From NCBI GenBank assembly GCA_947168065.1, contig CAMVKH010000001.1, forward strand, positions 471,640 through 535,639: a stretch of DNA of 64,000 bases, in the 5' to 3' direction. Shown here piece by piece: positions 34,014 to 43,416 of this stretch (the first letter of the stretch is position 1; every line of letters starts with the position of its first letter). The notes beneath the pieces were generated by a model. The model searched no databases. It saw nothing but the letters and a program-made list of their open reading frames with translations, and was not told the origin of the DNA. Origin of the DNA: an uncultured Bacteroidales bacterium (GTDB lineage Bacteria; Bacteroidota; Bacteroidia; Bacteroidales; UBA932). Both the position numbers and the translations under genes were made by a program.

Positions 34014-34062
34014 CAAAGTTAAGAATCTTTTTTTGGGAATACAAATTTTGCGCTTAACTTTG
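34014..34062. promoter_or_regulatory. Overlapping divergent promoters
   Basis: Minus strand: -33 TTTG (complement of 34042-34045), 20-bp spacer, -7 TAACTTTG (complement of 34014-34021), driving the OmpA/TPR gene. Plus strand: -33 TTTG 34032-34035, 19-bp spacer, -7 TAACTTTG 34055-34062, driving the polyferredoxin gene 18 bp downstream. The two -33 regions interleave, so the promoters compete for polymerase. Confidence 0.75.
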
Positions 34063-34079
34063 TAAAAAATATTTCCAAA

Positions 34080-35564
34080 ATGCTACGCAAGGTCCGAATA
34101 ACCGTAGCAGCCGTTTTCTTCATTCTGATTACGCTGCTTTTCCTCGATTTCACCGGCGCGCTGCACACCTGGTTCGGCTGGATGGCCAAGATCCAGCTGC
34201 TGCCGGCCGTGCTGGCCCTGAACCTGGCCGTCATCATCTGCCTGGCCGTACTGACCCTTCTTTTCGGCAGAGTCTATTGCTCCGTCATCTGCCCGCTGGG
34301 CGTCTTCCAGGATATCGTCTCCTGGCTCAGCGGCAGGCGCAAAGGCAAGAAGAACCGCTTCCACTACACACGGGAGATCAAATGGCTGCGCTACGGACTG
34401 CTCGTGGTGTTCATCGTGCTGCTGGTGCTCGGGCTCAACGCCGTAGCCCTCCTCATCGCACCGTACAGCGCCTACGGACGCATCGCCACGGCTTTGTTCG
34501 CCCCCATCTACGGCTGGATCAACAACCTGCTGGCCGCCATCTCCGCCCACTTCGGAAGCTACGCCTTCTATCCCACGGAAGTCTATCTGAAGAGCCTTCC
34601 CGTGCTGATCGTGGCGGCCGTTACCTTTATTATTGTTGTGGTCCTGGCCTGGAGAGGCGGGCGCACCTGGTGCAACACCGTCTGCCCGGTCGGCACGACG
34701 CTCGGTCTGCTCTCGCGCTTCTCGCTGTTCCGCCCGGTGATCGATACGGACAAGTGCATCAACTGTTCGGTCTGCGGCAAGCGCTGCAAAGCCTCCTGCA
34801 TCGACACGAAGAACCACGCCATCGACTACAGCCGCTGCGTCGCCTGCTTCGACTGCATCGAGAACTGCCACAGCCACGCTATCCAATACAAGTTCTATCC
34901 GAAGGTAGCGAAACGCAGCGGAGCGGAACCGCAGAATGGCGCGGAGCGCCGGGCCTTCATCACCGGCCTGGCCCTGTTCGCCGGTGCCGCTACGGTAGAA
35001 GCCAAGAAAAAGAAGCTGGCCGAAGGCGTAGCGAAACTGGAAGACAAGCAAGTACCGCCGCGCACGACGACGCCTGTACCGGCCGGCGCCGTGAGCCAGA
35101 AGAACTTCTACAGCCACTGCACCGCCTGCCAGCTCTGCGTGAGCAAATGCCCGAACAAGGTGCTGCGGCCCTCTACCCGCCTGGACCGTCTGATGCAGCC
35201 TGAAATGGCCTTCGACGAAGGCTTCTGCCGCATCGAATGCACCCGCTGCTCCGAGGTCTGCCCTACCGGCGCCATCCGCCTGGTGGAGAGTACGGCCGAC
35301 AAGAGCGCCATCCAGATCGGCCACGCCGTGGTCATCCCCGAGAACTGCGTAGTGAACCGCGACAAGGTCAACTGCGGCAACTGCGCCCGCCACTGCCCGG
35401 TAGGTGCCATTACGATGGTCAAGAGCCAGGACAACGAAAAGCTGCGTGTTCCGGCTGTCAATCCGGAGCAGTGCATCGGTTGCGGCGCGTGCGAATTCCA
35501 TTGCCCGGCCCGTCCGGTGAGCGCCATCTATGTTGAAGGACACGAAGTACATAAAGAAAGATAA
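34080..35564 (+). CDS. Membrane polyferredoxin, NapH-NapG-like fusion
   Basis: A 494-aa protein. The first about 210 residues hold four to five membrane helices and the NapH/CcoG-type CSVICPLGVFQD and CNTVCPVGTTLG motifs. Two [4Fe-4S] motifs follow (CINCSVCGKRCKASC; CVACFDCIENC). Near residue 294 comes RRAFITGLALFAGAATVEA, which looks like an embedded Tat signal, and then four more [4Fe-4S] sites (CTACQLCVSKCPN; CTRCSEVCPTG; CGNCARHCPVG; CIGCGACEFHCPA). This corresponds to NapH joined to NapG. It should pass quinol electrons to the periplasmic side; the final acceptor is unknown. No nitrate reductase gene is nearby. Confidence 0.82.
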   Translation: MLRKVRITVAAVFFILITLLFLDFTGALHTWFGWMAKIQLLPAVLALNLAVIICLAVLTLLFGRVYCSVICPLGVFQDIVSWLSGRRKGKKNRFHYTREIKWLRYGLLVVFIVLLVLGLNAVALLIAPYSAYGRIATALFAPIYGWINNLLAAISAHFGSYAFYPTEVYLKSLPVLIVAAVTFIIVVVLAWRGGRTWCNTVCPVGTTLGLLSRFSLFRPVIDTDKCINCSVCGKRCKASCIDTKNHAIDYSRCVACFDCIENCHSHAIQYKFYPKVAKRSGAEPQNGAERRAFITGLALFAGAATVEAKKKKLAEGVAKLEDKQVPPRTTTPVPAGAVSQKNFYSHCTACQLCVSKCPNKVLRPSTRLDRLMQPEMAFDEGFCRIECTRCSEVCPTGAIRLVESTADKSAIQIGHAVVIPENCVVNRDKVNCGNCARHCPVGAITMVKSQDNEKLRVPAVNPEQCIGCGACEFHCPARPVSAIYVEGHEVHKER

Positions 35565-35573
35565 GCTGGAGCC

Positions 35574-36941
35574 ATGAAACGTCGAGACTTTATCAAGATA
35601 TCTGCAACAGGGGCTGCCGTGGTGGCTGCCGCGGCTTGTACTGACAAGACCCCTCAATCCGCTTCGGCCCCCAAGGAACCCGGGACGATGACCTACCGCA
35701 AGGACTTGCGCGGCGAAGATGTGTCGCTGCTCGGCTACGGCTGCATGCGCTGGCCTACCACTACCGATGCGGACGGCAAGACCGTCATTGACCAGGAACA
35801 GGTCAACGCCCTGGTGGACTACGCCCTCGAACACGGCGTAAACTACTTCGACACGGCTCCCGTCTACGGGCAGGGCCAGTCGGAGACCGTGACCGGCATC
35901 GCCCTGAAACGCCATCCGCGCAGCAGCTACAAGATTGCCACAAAGATGTCGAACAGCAGTGTATACACGTTCGACTTCGCCATGAAGATGTACCGCCACT
36001 CCTTCGAGGCGCTCCAGACCGACTACATCGACTACTATCTGCTCCACTCCGTGGGCGGTTCCCGCGGCCAGCTGAGCAGCATGGACGTGCTCAACGAGCG
36101 TTTCTTCAAGAACGGCCTGCTGGAATTCCTGCTCAAGGAGCGGGAGGCCGACCGCATCCGCAACCTCGGCTTTTCGTTCCACGGCGACCAGCAGGTGTTC
36201 GACTACCTGCTGTCACAGCACGACAAATACCACTGGGACTTCGTCCAGATCCAGATGAACTACATGGACTGGAACCATGCCCAGCTCCTCAACCCCCGCA
36301 ACGTCAACGCCTCGTATCTCTACAACGAACTTGACAAGCGCGGCATCCCCGTGGTCATCATGGAACCGCTGCTCGGCGGACGGCTCGCCAACCTGCCCGA
36401 CTACGCGGCCAAGCAGCTGCTGACCCGTGCCCCCGGTGCTTCGATCGCTTCCTGGGCCTTCCGCTTCTGCGGCACCCATCCCCGTGTGATGACCGCCCTC
36501 AGCGGCATGACCTACAAGGAGCACCTGGTCGACAATCTCAGCACCTTCTGCCCGCTGGAGCCGCTGACGGACAGCGATCTGGAGCTGCTCGAAGAAATCG
36601 CCAAGGTCTATGTGAACTTCCCGCTCATCCCCTGCACCGACTGCAAGTACTGCATGCCCTGCCCCTACGGCGTGGATATCCCCGGTGTCTTCTCGCACTA
36701 TAACAAATGCATCAATGAAGGCAACGTCGAGGAAGACAAGCAGGATCCCGCCTATCGCAAGGCACGCCGCGCCTATCTGGTAAGCCTCGACCGCAGCCTG
36801 GCCAAACTGCAGCAGGCCGACCATTGCATCGGCTGCGCCCAGTGCGTGGACGCCTGCCCGCAGCGCATCCCGATCCCGGGCCGGATGCGGCACATTGAAG
36901 CTTATACCGAACAGCTGCTCCGCGACAAGTCGCCCCTGTAA
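35574..36941 (+). CDS. Exported aldo/keto reductase with C-terminal [4Fe-4S] domain
   Basis: A 455-aa protein. The N-terminus is MKRRDFIKISATGAAVVAAAAC, a twin-arginine signal with a lipobox-like cysteine. The AKR barrel has GYGCMRWPTT, then DTAPVYGQGQSE with the catalytic Asp/Tyr region, and YYLLHSV. The C-terminal end has CTDCKYCMPCPYG and CIGCAQCVDACPQ, two [4Fe-4S] sites as in Fe-S-containing aldo/keto reductases. It lies 9 bp after the polyferredoxin gene, so that protein may supply its electrons. The substrate is unknown. Confidence 0.85.
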   Translation: MKRRDFIKISATGAAVVAAAACTDKTPQSASAPKEPGTMTYRKDLRGEDVSLLGYGCMRWPTTTDADGKTVIDQEQVNALVDYALEHGVNYFDTAPVYGQGQSETVTGIALKRHPRSSYKIATKMSNSSVYTFDFAMKMYRHSFEALQTDYIDYYLLHSVGGSRGQLSSMDVLNERFFKNGLLEFLLKEREADRIRNLGFSFHGDQQVFDYLLSQHDKYHWDFVQIQMNYMDWNHAQLLNPRNVNASYLYNELDKRGIPVVIMEPLLGGRLANLPDYAAKQLLTRAPGASIASWAFRFCGTHPRVMTALSGMTYKEHLVDNLSTFCPLEPLTDSDLELLEEIAKVYVNFPLIPCTDCKYCMPCPYGVDIPGVFSHYNKCINEGNVEEDKQDPAYRKARRAYLVSLDRSLAKLQQADHCIGCAQCVDACPQRIPIPGRMRHIEAYTEQLLRDKSPL

Positions 36942-37573
36942 TGGCCGCTATCATCTTCGATTTCGACGGGACGCTGGGCGACACCTTGCGCGGCATCCTG
37001 GCCACTTCGCAGGAAACCCTGCGGCGCATGGGCTTTCCGCCAGCCGACGAAGCGGCGCTGGTGGCGACGATCGGCCTGCCGTTGCGCTTCAATTTCACGC
37101 GCGGCGCCGGTCTGAGCGAAGAAGAGGCCGACCAGGCCGTCATCCTCTACCGGGCCATCTTCGACGAGGTGGCCGTTCCGCTCATCGACGGATTCCCGGG
37201 TGTGGAAGAGACGCTCAGCACGCTGTATGAGCGGGGTATTCCCATGGCTGTCGCTTCGTCGCGCGGGCAGCGCTCCCTCGAGATGCTGATGCACCAGCTC
37301 GGATATGACCGCTACATCCCTGCCGAACGCTGCTTCGGCGTGGAGTCGGTCGCCCGGTCCAAGCCGGCGCCCGATATGGTCTATCTGATCCTGGCCAAAC
37401 TGGGCGTCAAGCCGGAAGAGACGCTGGTCGTCGGCGATACGACTTTCGACATCGAGATGGGCCGCAATGCCGGCTGCCACACCTGCGCCGTGACGTATGG
37501 AAACCAAAGCGCCGACACACTGGCCGGCGCTTATCCCGATTACATGATCGACGATCTTCGGAAACTTATCTAG
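36941..37573 (+). CDS. HAD-family phosphatase
   Basis: A 210-aa HAD hydrolase of the phosphoglycolate phosphatase/PGMB type. The motif I nucleophile aspartate is in IIFDFDGTLGDTLRG at about 4-18, motif II is VASSRGQRS, motif III Lys is in RSKPAPDM, and motif IV is VVGDTTFDIEMG. It should act on small phosphosugars or similar. Its ATG shares one base with the stop of the aldo/keto reductase gene, so the three genes 34080-37573 form an operon. Confidence 0.88.
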   Translation: MAAIIFDFDGTLGDTLRGILATSQETLRRMGFPPADEAALVATIGLPLRFNFTRGAGLSEEEADQAVILYRAIFDEVAVPLIDGFPGVEETLSTLYERGIPMAVASSRGQRSLEMLMHQLGYDRYIPAERCFGVESVARSKPAPDMVYLILAKLGVKPEETLVVGDTTFDIEMGRNAGCHTCAVTYGNQSADTLAGAYPDYMIDDLRKLI

Positions 37574-37579
37574 ACTCGC

Positions 37580-38764
37580 TCAGGCAAGCATCGCATCGGC
37601 GAGCGCCTCGAGTTTGGGAAGGTCCGCCTCGTGCATCCGGCTGCGGATGGTCACGAGCGGTTCGACGAGCGTGATTTCTTTCATCGCGCCAAGCATCTCC
37701 TTCATCACGCGTCCGGCACTGGGCGCCCAGCTGCCGTTTTCGATCAAGCCGACGGTACGTTTCTGATAGCCCTTGGCCTGGAGGCGATAGAGGAAATCGT
37801 GCATCGGCGTAAAGACGCCGGCGTCATAAGAAGAGGCGGCCAGCACCATCTTGCCGTAGCGGAAGGCGTCTTCCACGCCTTCTGCCAGATCGTCGCGGGT
37901 GAGGTCGGCTGTAGCTACTTTCGGACAGCCTTTGCGGCGAAGGATCTCGGCGAAGCGCTCTGCGGCAGCGGCCGTTCCGCCGTGGATCGAGGCGTAAGCC
38001 ACGAAGATGCCTTCGGTTTCCACGCCGTAGCTGCTCCAGGTCTGGTAAAGGTCGAGATAGTAGCCCAGGTTCTCGTTGAGGATCGGGCCGTGGAGCGGGC
38101 AGATCATCGCGATGTCCGTACCAGCCAGTTTCTTGAGCAGGTTCTGCACCTGGACGCCGTATTTGCCGCAGATGTTGAAATAGTAGCGGCGGGCTTCGCA
38201 GGCCCAGTCGTCATCGTCCGATGCCCAGAAGGCGATCTTCTCCATCGCGCCGAAGCGGCCGAAGGCGTCGGCCGAGAACAGGAGTTTCTCGGAAGACTCA
38301 TACGAAACCATGACTTCCGGCCAGTGGACCATCGGGGCCATCGTAAAGCGGAGCGTGTGGCTGCCCAGGCAGAGCGTATCGCCTTCCTTGACAGCGAGGG
38401 TGCGGCCTTCCAGCGCGATTCCTTCGAAGAACTGGGGAAGCATCTTCAGGGCGGCGGCTGTCGCCACGAGCGTTACGGAAGGGTAGCGTTCCAGCATCCA
38501 GGCCACGAGCGAAGAGTGGTCGGGTTCCATGTGGTGGACCACCAGGTAGTCGGGCGTGCGGTCTCCGAGGGCTTCGGCCAGGTTGGCCTTCCAGGCGTCG
38601 CCCTTCCGGGCGTCGACCGTGTCGAGGACGGCGGTCTTGTCGTCGAAGATTACGTATGAATTGTATGACATTCCTTCGGGAACCACGTACTGGCTCTCGA
38701 ACAGGTCGAGGTCGAGGTCGTCGACACCGATGAATTTGACGGAAGAGGTGATATCTTTGACCAT
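37580..38764 (-). CDS. Flavodiiron protein (FprA family)
   Basis: A 394-aa protein from ATG 38764 (MVKDITSSVKF); a longer frame to 38827 adds 21 residues that do not look native. The metallo-beta-lactamase-like domain has HHMEPDHSSL, the HxExD iron ligands, near residue 80, and further His ligands (PMVHWPE, PLHGP). The C-terminal flavodoxin domain has VAYASIHGGTAAAAERF. It reduces O2 or NO to water or N2O and protects anaerobes. A TATTTTTG box (complement of 38792-38799) is a likely promoter. It converges on the HAD gene, 6 bp away. Confidence 0.92.
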   Translation of the reverse strand: MVKDITSSVKFIGVDDLDLDLFESQYVVPEGMSYNSYVIFDDKTAVLDTVDARKGDAWKANLAEALGDRTPDYLVVHHMEPDHSSLVAWMLERYPSVTLVATAAALKMLPQFFEGIALEGRTLAVKEGDTLCLGSHTLRFTMAPMVHWPEVMVSYESSEKLLFSADAFGRFGAMEKIAFWASDDDDWACEARRYYFNICGKYGVQVQNLLKKLAGTDIAMICPLHGPILNENLGYYLDLYQTWSSYGVETEGIFVAYASIHGGTAAAAERFAEILRRKGCPKVATADLTRDDLAEGVEDAFRYGKMVLAASSYDAGVFTPMHDFLYRLQAKGYQKRTVGLIENGSWAPSAGRVMKEMLGAMKEITLVEPLVTIRSRMHEADLPKLEALADAMLA

Positions 38765-38875
38765 AATCGTAAATTTTGGCGCTTGAATCTGCAAAAATAG
38801 TAAATTTGTAAGATTAACCGTCGACATGAAACGGATAAAAACGTTTTTATACAGATAAACAGTTCACCAAAACCT

Positions 38876-40894
38876 ATGAGAAGATTTTTTGCAATCGCAC
38901 TGGCAGTTTTCGCTATGACAGCTTGCACGAGTACCCGTACGAATCCCTTCCTCACGGAGTGGAACACCCCGCTGGGCATCCCTCCCTTCGAACAGATCCA
39001 GGAAGCCGACTACCTCCCTGCCCTGGAAGAGGGCATCAAACAGCACGACGCTGAAATCGCGGCCATCATCGCCAACCCCGATGCGCCGACCTTCGACAAC
39101 GTAATCGCCGCCTACGACCAGTCCGGCCTGCTGCTGGCCAAAGTCGTAGGTGTCCTGTTCAACCTGGCCGAGACCGACAACACCCCGACGCTCGAGAAGA
39201 TCGTCGAGGACGCCACCAACTTGATGTCGAAGCACGAGAACGACATCACCTTCAACAAGGCGCTCTTCGACAAGGTCAAGGCCGTCAACGACCAGAAAGC
39301 TTCGCTCGGACTGACCCGCGAGCAGGAAATGGTGCTCGACAAGGTCTACCGCTCCTTCGCCGACAACGGCATCGCCCTCGACGAAGCGGGACAGGCTCGT
39401 ATGAAGGAGATCAACACCGAACTCTCCGCCCTGAGCAACCGCTTCGGCAACTTCCTCCTCAAGGAGAACAACGCCTTCAAGGCCAAGTTCGGCATCTCCG
39501 TTTCGGAATACACCGACGCGATGACGACCGAGGAAGACCGCGCCAAGCGCGAAGCCATGTTCCGCGCCTACGCGAACCGCGGCAACAACGGCAATGAGAA
39601 CGACACCAAGGAAATCATCCTCAACATCCTCAAACTCAAAGAAGAAAAGGCCAAGCTGCTGGGCTACGAGAACCCCGCCGCCCATATCCTGAGCGACAAG
39701 ATGGCCAAGACGCCCCAGGCGGTCGACGCCTTCCTGGCCAACATCTTCAAGTATGCCGTCTCCCGCGCAAAGGAGGAAGTGAAGGACATGCAGAAGGTCA
39801 TGGACCAGGACATCAAGGCCGGCAAGGTCGAGAAAGGTGCCAGGATTCAGCCTTGGGACTGGTTCTATTACGCCGAGAAGGTCCGCAAGGCCAAATATGC
39901 CCTCGACGAGGAGATCACCAAACCGTATTTCCAGATGGAAAACGTGCGGGAAGGTGTCTTCAACACCGCTTCGAAACTCTACGGTCTGAAATTCGAAAAG
40001 ATCGAAAATGCCCCGAAATACCACCCCGACGTGGAAGCCTTCAAGGTGACTGATGCCGACGGTTCGCTGATCGGCGTGCTGACCACCGACTACTTCCCGC
40101 GTGAAAGCAAACGCGGCGGCGCCTGGATGAACAACATCCGCGATGAGTACGTGACCCTCGACGGCCAGATGGTGCGTCCGATCATCGTCAACGTGGGCAA
40201 CTTCAACAAACCGACGGCCGACACGCCCTCGCTGCTGAGCCTCGACAACGTGGAGACCATGTTCCACGAATTCGGCCACGCCCTCCACGGCCTGCTCACC
40301 CAGTGCCACTACCGTACGGTCAGCGGCACCGCCGTGGCCCGCGACTTCGTCGAGCTGCCTTCGCAGATCAACGAGAACTGGGCCTTCCAGAAAGAGGTGC
40401 TCGCCGGCTATGCCAAGCATTATCAGACGGGTGAGGTGATCCCCGACGAACTGGTCGACAAGATCATCGCCGCCGGCAACTTCAACCAGGGCTTCATGAC
40501 CACCGAACTGTGCGCCGCTTCGATCCTCGACATGAAATGGCACGAGCTGTCTTCGGTCGAAGGCATCGACATCGAAGCTTTCGAGAAGCAGGCTTGCAAG
40601 GAAATGGGTCTGATCGACGAGATCATCCCGCGCTACCGCACCACCTACTTCAACCACATCTTCAACAGCGGCTACAGCGCCGGCTATTACAGCTACCTGT
40701 GGGCTGAGGTGCTCGACAAGGACGCCTTCGAACTCTTCCTGCAAAAGGGCATCTTCGATCCCGCCACGGCGAAGAGTTTCCGCCAGAACGTCCTGGAAAA
40801 AGGCGGCAGCGACGACCCGATGACGCTCTACAAGAACTTCCGCGGCGCCGAGCCCGATCCGGACGCGCTGCTGCGGGCCCGCGGCCTGAAATAA
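38876..40894 (+). CDS. M3-family zinc metallopeptidase (Dcp-like), lipoprotein
   Basis: A 672-aa peptidase of the thimet/peptidyl-dipeptidase Dcp type. Signal peptide with lipobox MTAC, so it is an envelope lipoprotein. The zinc-binding HEFGHALHG is at about residue 464, with the third ligand Glu about 25 residues later. The family cuts dipeptides from the C-termini of short peptides. A TAAATTTG box at 38801-38808 is the likely promoter. It is divergent from the flavodiiron gene. Confidence 0.9.
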   Translation: MRRFFAIALAVFAMTACTSTRTNPFLTEWNTPLGIPPFEQIQEADYLPALEEGIKQHDAEIAAIIANPDAPTFDNVIAAYDQSGLLLAKVVGVLFNLAETDNTPTLEKIVEDATNLMSKHENDITFNKALFDKVKAVNDQKASLGLTREQEMVLDKVYRSFADNGIALDEAGQARMKEINTELSALSNRFGNFLLKENNAFKAKFGISVSEYTDAMTTEEDRAKREAMFRAYANRGNNGNENDTKEIILNILKLKEEKAKLLGYENPAAHILSDKMAKTPQAVDAFLANIFKYAVSRAKEEVKDMQKVMDQDIKAGKVEKGARIQPWDWFYYAEKVRKAKYALDEEITKPYFQMENVREGVFNTASKLYGLKFEKIENAPKYHPDVEAFKVTDADGSLIGVLTTDYFPRESKRGGAWMNNIRDEYVTLDGQMVRPIIVNVGNFNKPTADTPSLLSLDNVETMFHEFGHALHGLLTQCHYRTVSGTAVARDFVELPSQINENWAFQKEVLAGYAKHYQTGEVIPDELVDKIIAAGNFNQGFMTTELCAASILDMKWHELSSVEGIDIEAFEKQACKEMGLIDEIIPRYRTTYFNHIFNSGYSAGYYSYLWAEVLDKDAFELFLQKGIFDPATAKSFRQNVLEKGGSDDPMTLYKNFRGAEPDPDALLRARGLK

Positions 40895-40908
40895 CCTTTA
40901 TCTTTCCA

Positions 40909-42930
40909 TCACCGGGCCAGAATGGCGGAGACTGCCGAAAGGATCGGCTCGACACTGATGGGAGCGCCGACTGCACCCTGCATCCAACACTGCGGGGTCA
41001 GTCGGCCCTGTTTATAGATGCGTTGCAGCTCCGTCGCAAAAGCTGCATCACTCCCGCACTGGGCCAGATGCTCTTCCAGCTGGTAGTGGATGATGTGGCC
41101 GATCGGATAATTGGGCAGATACATCGGATAGTCGAGCATGTGGGAGTAGATGGCCAGCAGCGGGGAATCGTGCGTCCCCAGCACGGGTTCATAGTACTTG
41201 TTCCAGACCTCGCGCGCGATGGAGAGCACGGCATCGCGGAGCCCCGCCGCCGTCGCGTCGGGATGGGCGTACAACCAGCGCCAGGTGTACATATCCACCA
41301 GACTGACACCCATGATCTCATACATTCCCCAGAAAATGTCGAGCGTGGCGTTGTCGTCCATCTTCTGGCGGCCGTACCCCAGCAGCTGCAGGTCGCGCGC
41401 CTGGAAAAGGAAAGCCATCGCTTCGGTAGTAGCGCTGTTGGGAACGCCGGCCAGCGGATAGTAGTCGATATGGTAGAGGTCGGTAACCTGCTCTACGTTG
41501 TGTCCGAATTCATGCACGGCGATATTGTAGCCCTTGTAGTCCATACCGGCCGCGCCGATGCGCGTACGAAGGCGCGCAGGCTCGGTGCGGCCCATGCACT
41601 CCCAGGCGTGTCCTGAGCCGCGGGCACCTTCGACGACGATATGGTCGGCCAGGAAGCCGGCTTCCGCCGCGTCAAAGCCCAGGTTGCGGAGCATCCGGGG
41701 CATATCGCGATGGAAGGCCTCCGCGTCGGGATAGCGGCGTCGCGTCTCGGCGGTGAGCTTGTCTTCGGGAATCGTGGAGCGACTCTTGAAACCGTCATAC
41801 CAGATGTCGTAAGGCCGCAGCTCCCGTCCGAGCCGCTCGCGGATCAGCGCACCTACCTGCGCCACCTGCGGTGCCGAGATAAAACGGATGAACAAATCTT
41901 CCACCTCGTTGTCGGACATCTCGATACTTCCTTCGAAATTGCGGGCTATGGCCGTCGGCATCGAGGGGCACCAGCGGTCGAGCTCCTGGTAGGCATGGAA
42001 CTGGCTGAGGATATGACCGTAGCGTACATCTCCTTCGGAAGGGAGTGAAACCTCCTTTCCGTCCTGGAAGACGGTGTTGTCATACGGCATCCAGTCGTAG
42101 GCGGGATTATTGACCACACCTGCAGGAATCTCCTGCGTGACAATGCGTTCCATCACCTTGTAGATCATTTCCTGCTTGGCGTTGGCATAGGGGACGTCCG
42201 CATAGTTCGACTTGAGTTCGTCGCGCAGGTTCCAGTGAGAGAGCAGGGACATGTCCGCGGGGAACATCCGCATCCCTTCCGGCGTCAGCAGATGGCCCAT
42301 CTCGATGTTATACTTGTCCACATAGGCTTCGGCCGCACTGCGGGCATCGGTGAGTGCCTGGCTGACCTGGGCTGGAATGCGTTCGGTGAAGACGTCGCCC
42401 AGACGGGCGTATGCCCATTCCAGCCTGTCCCAGGAAGGGCCGAGCGCATTCTTTTCCTCGAGGGTATAGTGGGGGAAGTTGAGGATCGTGATGAAGGCTA
42501 CCTTGTTGGCGAACAGGTCGTCGGAGAAGTGGGCGTAGGCATCGTAGCTGGTCAGCAGATAGTCAATCTCACCCGGCTCCCCTTCCGCCAGGACGGTAGG
42601 ACGACCCAGTTCGATGGTCAGCTGGTTCTGCTGGGTCCGGAAGATCTCCAAGGCGCGCGAGATCTTTTCCAGAAGCGCCTCCCGGGCCTGGGGCGTCGTG
42701 GCGAGCCACTGTTTCACGAAGGCCTCGAAATCGGCCTGGGTGCCGTCTTCCGCCCGCCAGAGGGCGGCGCACTGGTCGATACCGCGCTGCATACGGTCGA
42801 GATTCCCGGTCGAGCCGGGAATGACGTCGGAGACCTTGACAGGGACGACGGCAGGCGTGGAAATGGAGCGGTGGGAAGTACAGGCGGCCAACAGGGCGAC
42901 CAGGACGGACAGGGCAAGAAGTCGTTTCAT
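40909..42930 (-). CDS. HExxH zinc metallopeptidase lipoprotein
   Basis: A 673-aa exported lipoprotein (MKRLLALSVLVALLAACTS). The zinc site is VHEFGHNVEQVT in the middle of the C-terminal half, followed by an Ala/Thr-rich helix TTEAMAFLFQARD that would carry the third ligand (Glu). The overall helical layout recalls M3-like and gluzincin peptidases, but I cannot name the family. A TATCTTTG box (complement of 42954-42961) is 24 bp upstream. It converges on the M3 peptidase gene. Confidence 0.8.
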   Translation of the reverse strand: MKRLLALSVLVALLAACTSHRSISTPAVVPVKVSDVIPGSTGNLDRMQRGIDQCAALWRAEDGTQADFEAFVKQWLATTPQAREALLEKISRALEIFRTQQNQLTIELGRPTVLAEGEPGEIDYLLTSYDAYAHFSDDLFANKVAFITILNFPHYTLEEKNALGPSWDRLEWAYARLGDVFTERIPAQVSQALTDARSAAEAYVDKYNIEMGHLLTPEGMRMFPADMSLLSHWNLRDELKSNYADVPYANAKQEMIYKVMERIVTQEIPAGVVNNPAYDWMPYDNTVFQDGKEVSLPSEGDVRYGHILSQFHAYQELDRWCPSMPTAIARNFEGSIEMSDNEVEDLFIRFISAPQVAQVGALIRERLGRELRPYDIWYDGFKSRSTIPEDKLTAETRRRYPDAEAFHRDMPRMLRNLGFDAAEAGFLADHIVVEGARGSGHAWECMGRTEPARLRTRIGAAGMDYKGYNIAVHEFGHNVEQVTDLYHIDYYPLAGVPNSATTEAMAFLFQARDLQLLGYGRQKMDDNATLDIFWGMYEIMGVSLVDMYTWRWLYAHPDATAAGLRDAVLSIAREVWNKYYEPVLGTHDSPLLAIYSHMLDYPMYLPNYPIGHIIHYQLEEHLAQCGSDAAFATELQRIYKQGRLTPQCWMQGAVGAPISVEPILSAVSAILAR

Positions 42931-42960
42931 CTCGGGATTTTTTTATACCTTTACAAAGAT

Positions 42961-43416
42961 ATGAAAAAAGCCGATAAAGAAACGCGCTATGCGGAGCTGT
43001 TGGAGGAAATCCAGGCACTCACTGCAAGCGAAAGCGACGATATCGCCAACATGGCCAACATCGCCGCCGCCATCCACGCCAAAATGGGATTCCACTGGAC
43101 GGGGTTCTACCGTGTCCTCGGAGACGAACTTGTCCTGGGTCCGTTCCAGGGCCCCGTGGCCTGCACCCGGATCCGCTGCGGACGCGGCGTCTGCGGAACG
43201 GCCTGGAAAGAAGCCCGCACCCTCATCGTGCCGGATGTGGACCAGTTCCCCGGCCATATCGCGTGCAGCGCCCTTTCCCGAAGCGAAATCGTGATTCCCA
43301 TCCTGCGGGACGGCGCTGTCTGGGGAGAATTAGACATCGACAGCGCCGAACTGGATACGTTCGACGCTGTCGATGAGCAATATCTGTCCGAGATCCTTAC
43401 GCCTCTGAAGCGATAA
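42961..43416 (+). CDS. Free methionine-(R)-sulfoxide reductase (GAF domain)
   Basis: A 151-aa GAF-domain enzyme, the usual length of fRMsr. The start is ATG 42961; an open frame extends upstream but overlaps the divergent peptidase gene. The cysteines lie in PVACTRIRCGRGVCGTA and HIACSALSRSEIVIPI, and a final WGELDIDS follows. It repairs oxidised free methionine using thioredoxin. A TACCTTTA element ends 8 bp before the ATG, so the mRNA probably has almost no leader. The end overlaps the NahK-like gene by 20 bp, convergent. Confidence 0.9.
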   Translation: MKKADKETRYAELLEEIQALTASESDDIANMANIAAAIHAKMGFHWTGFYRVLGDELVLGPFQGPVACTRIRCGRGVCGTAWKEARTLIVPDVDQFPGHIACSALSRSEIVIPILRDGAVWGELDIDSAELDTFDAVDEQYLSEILTPLKR

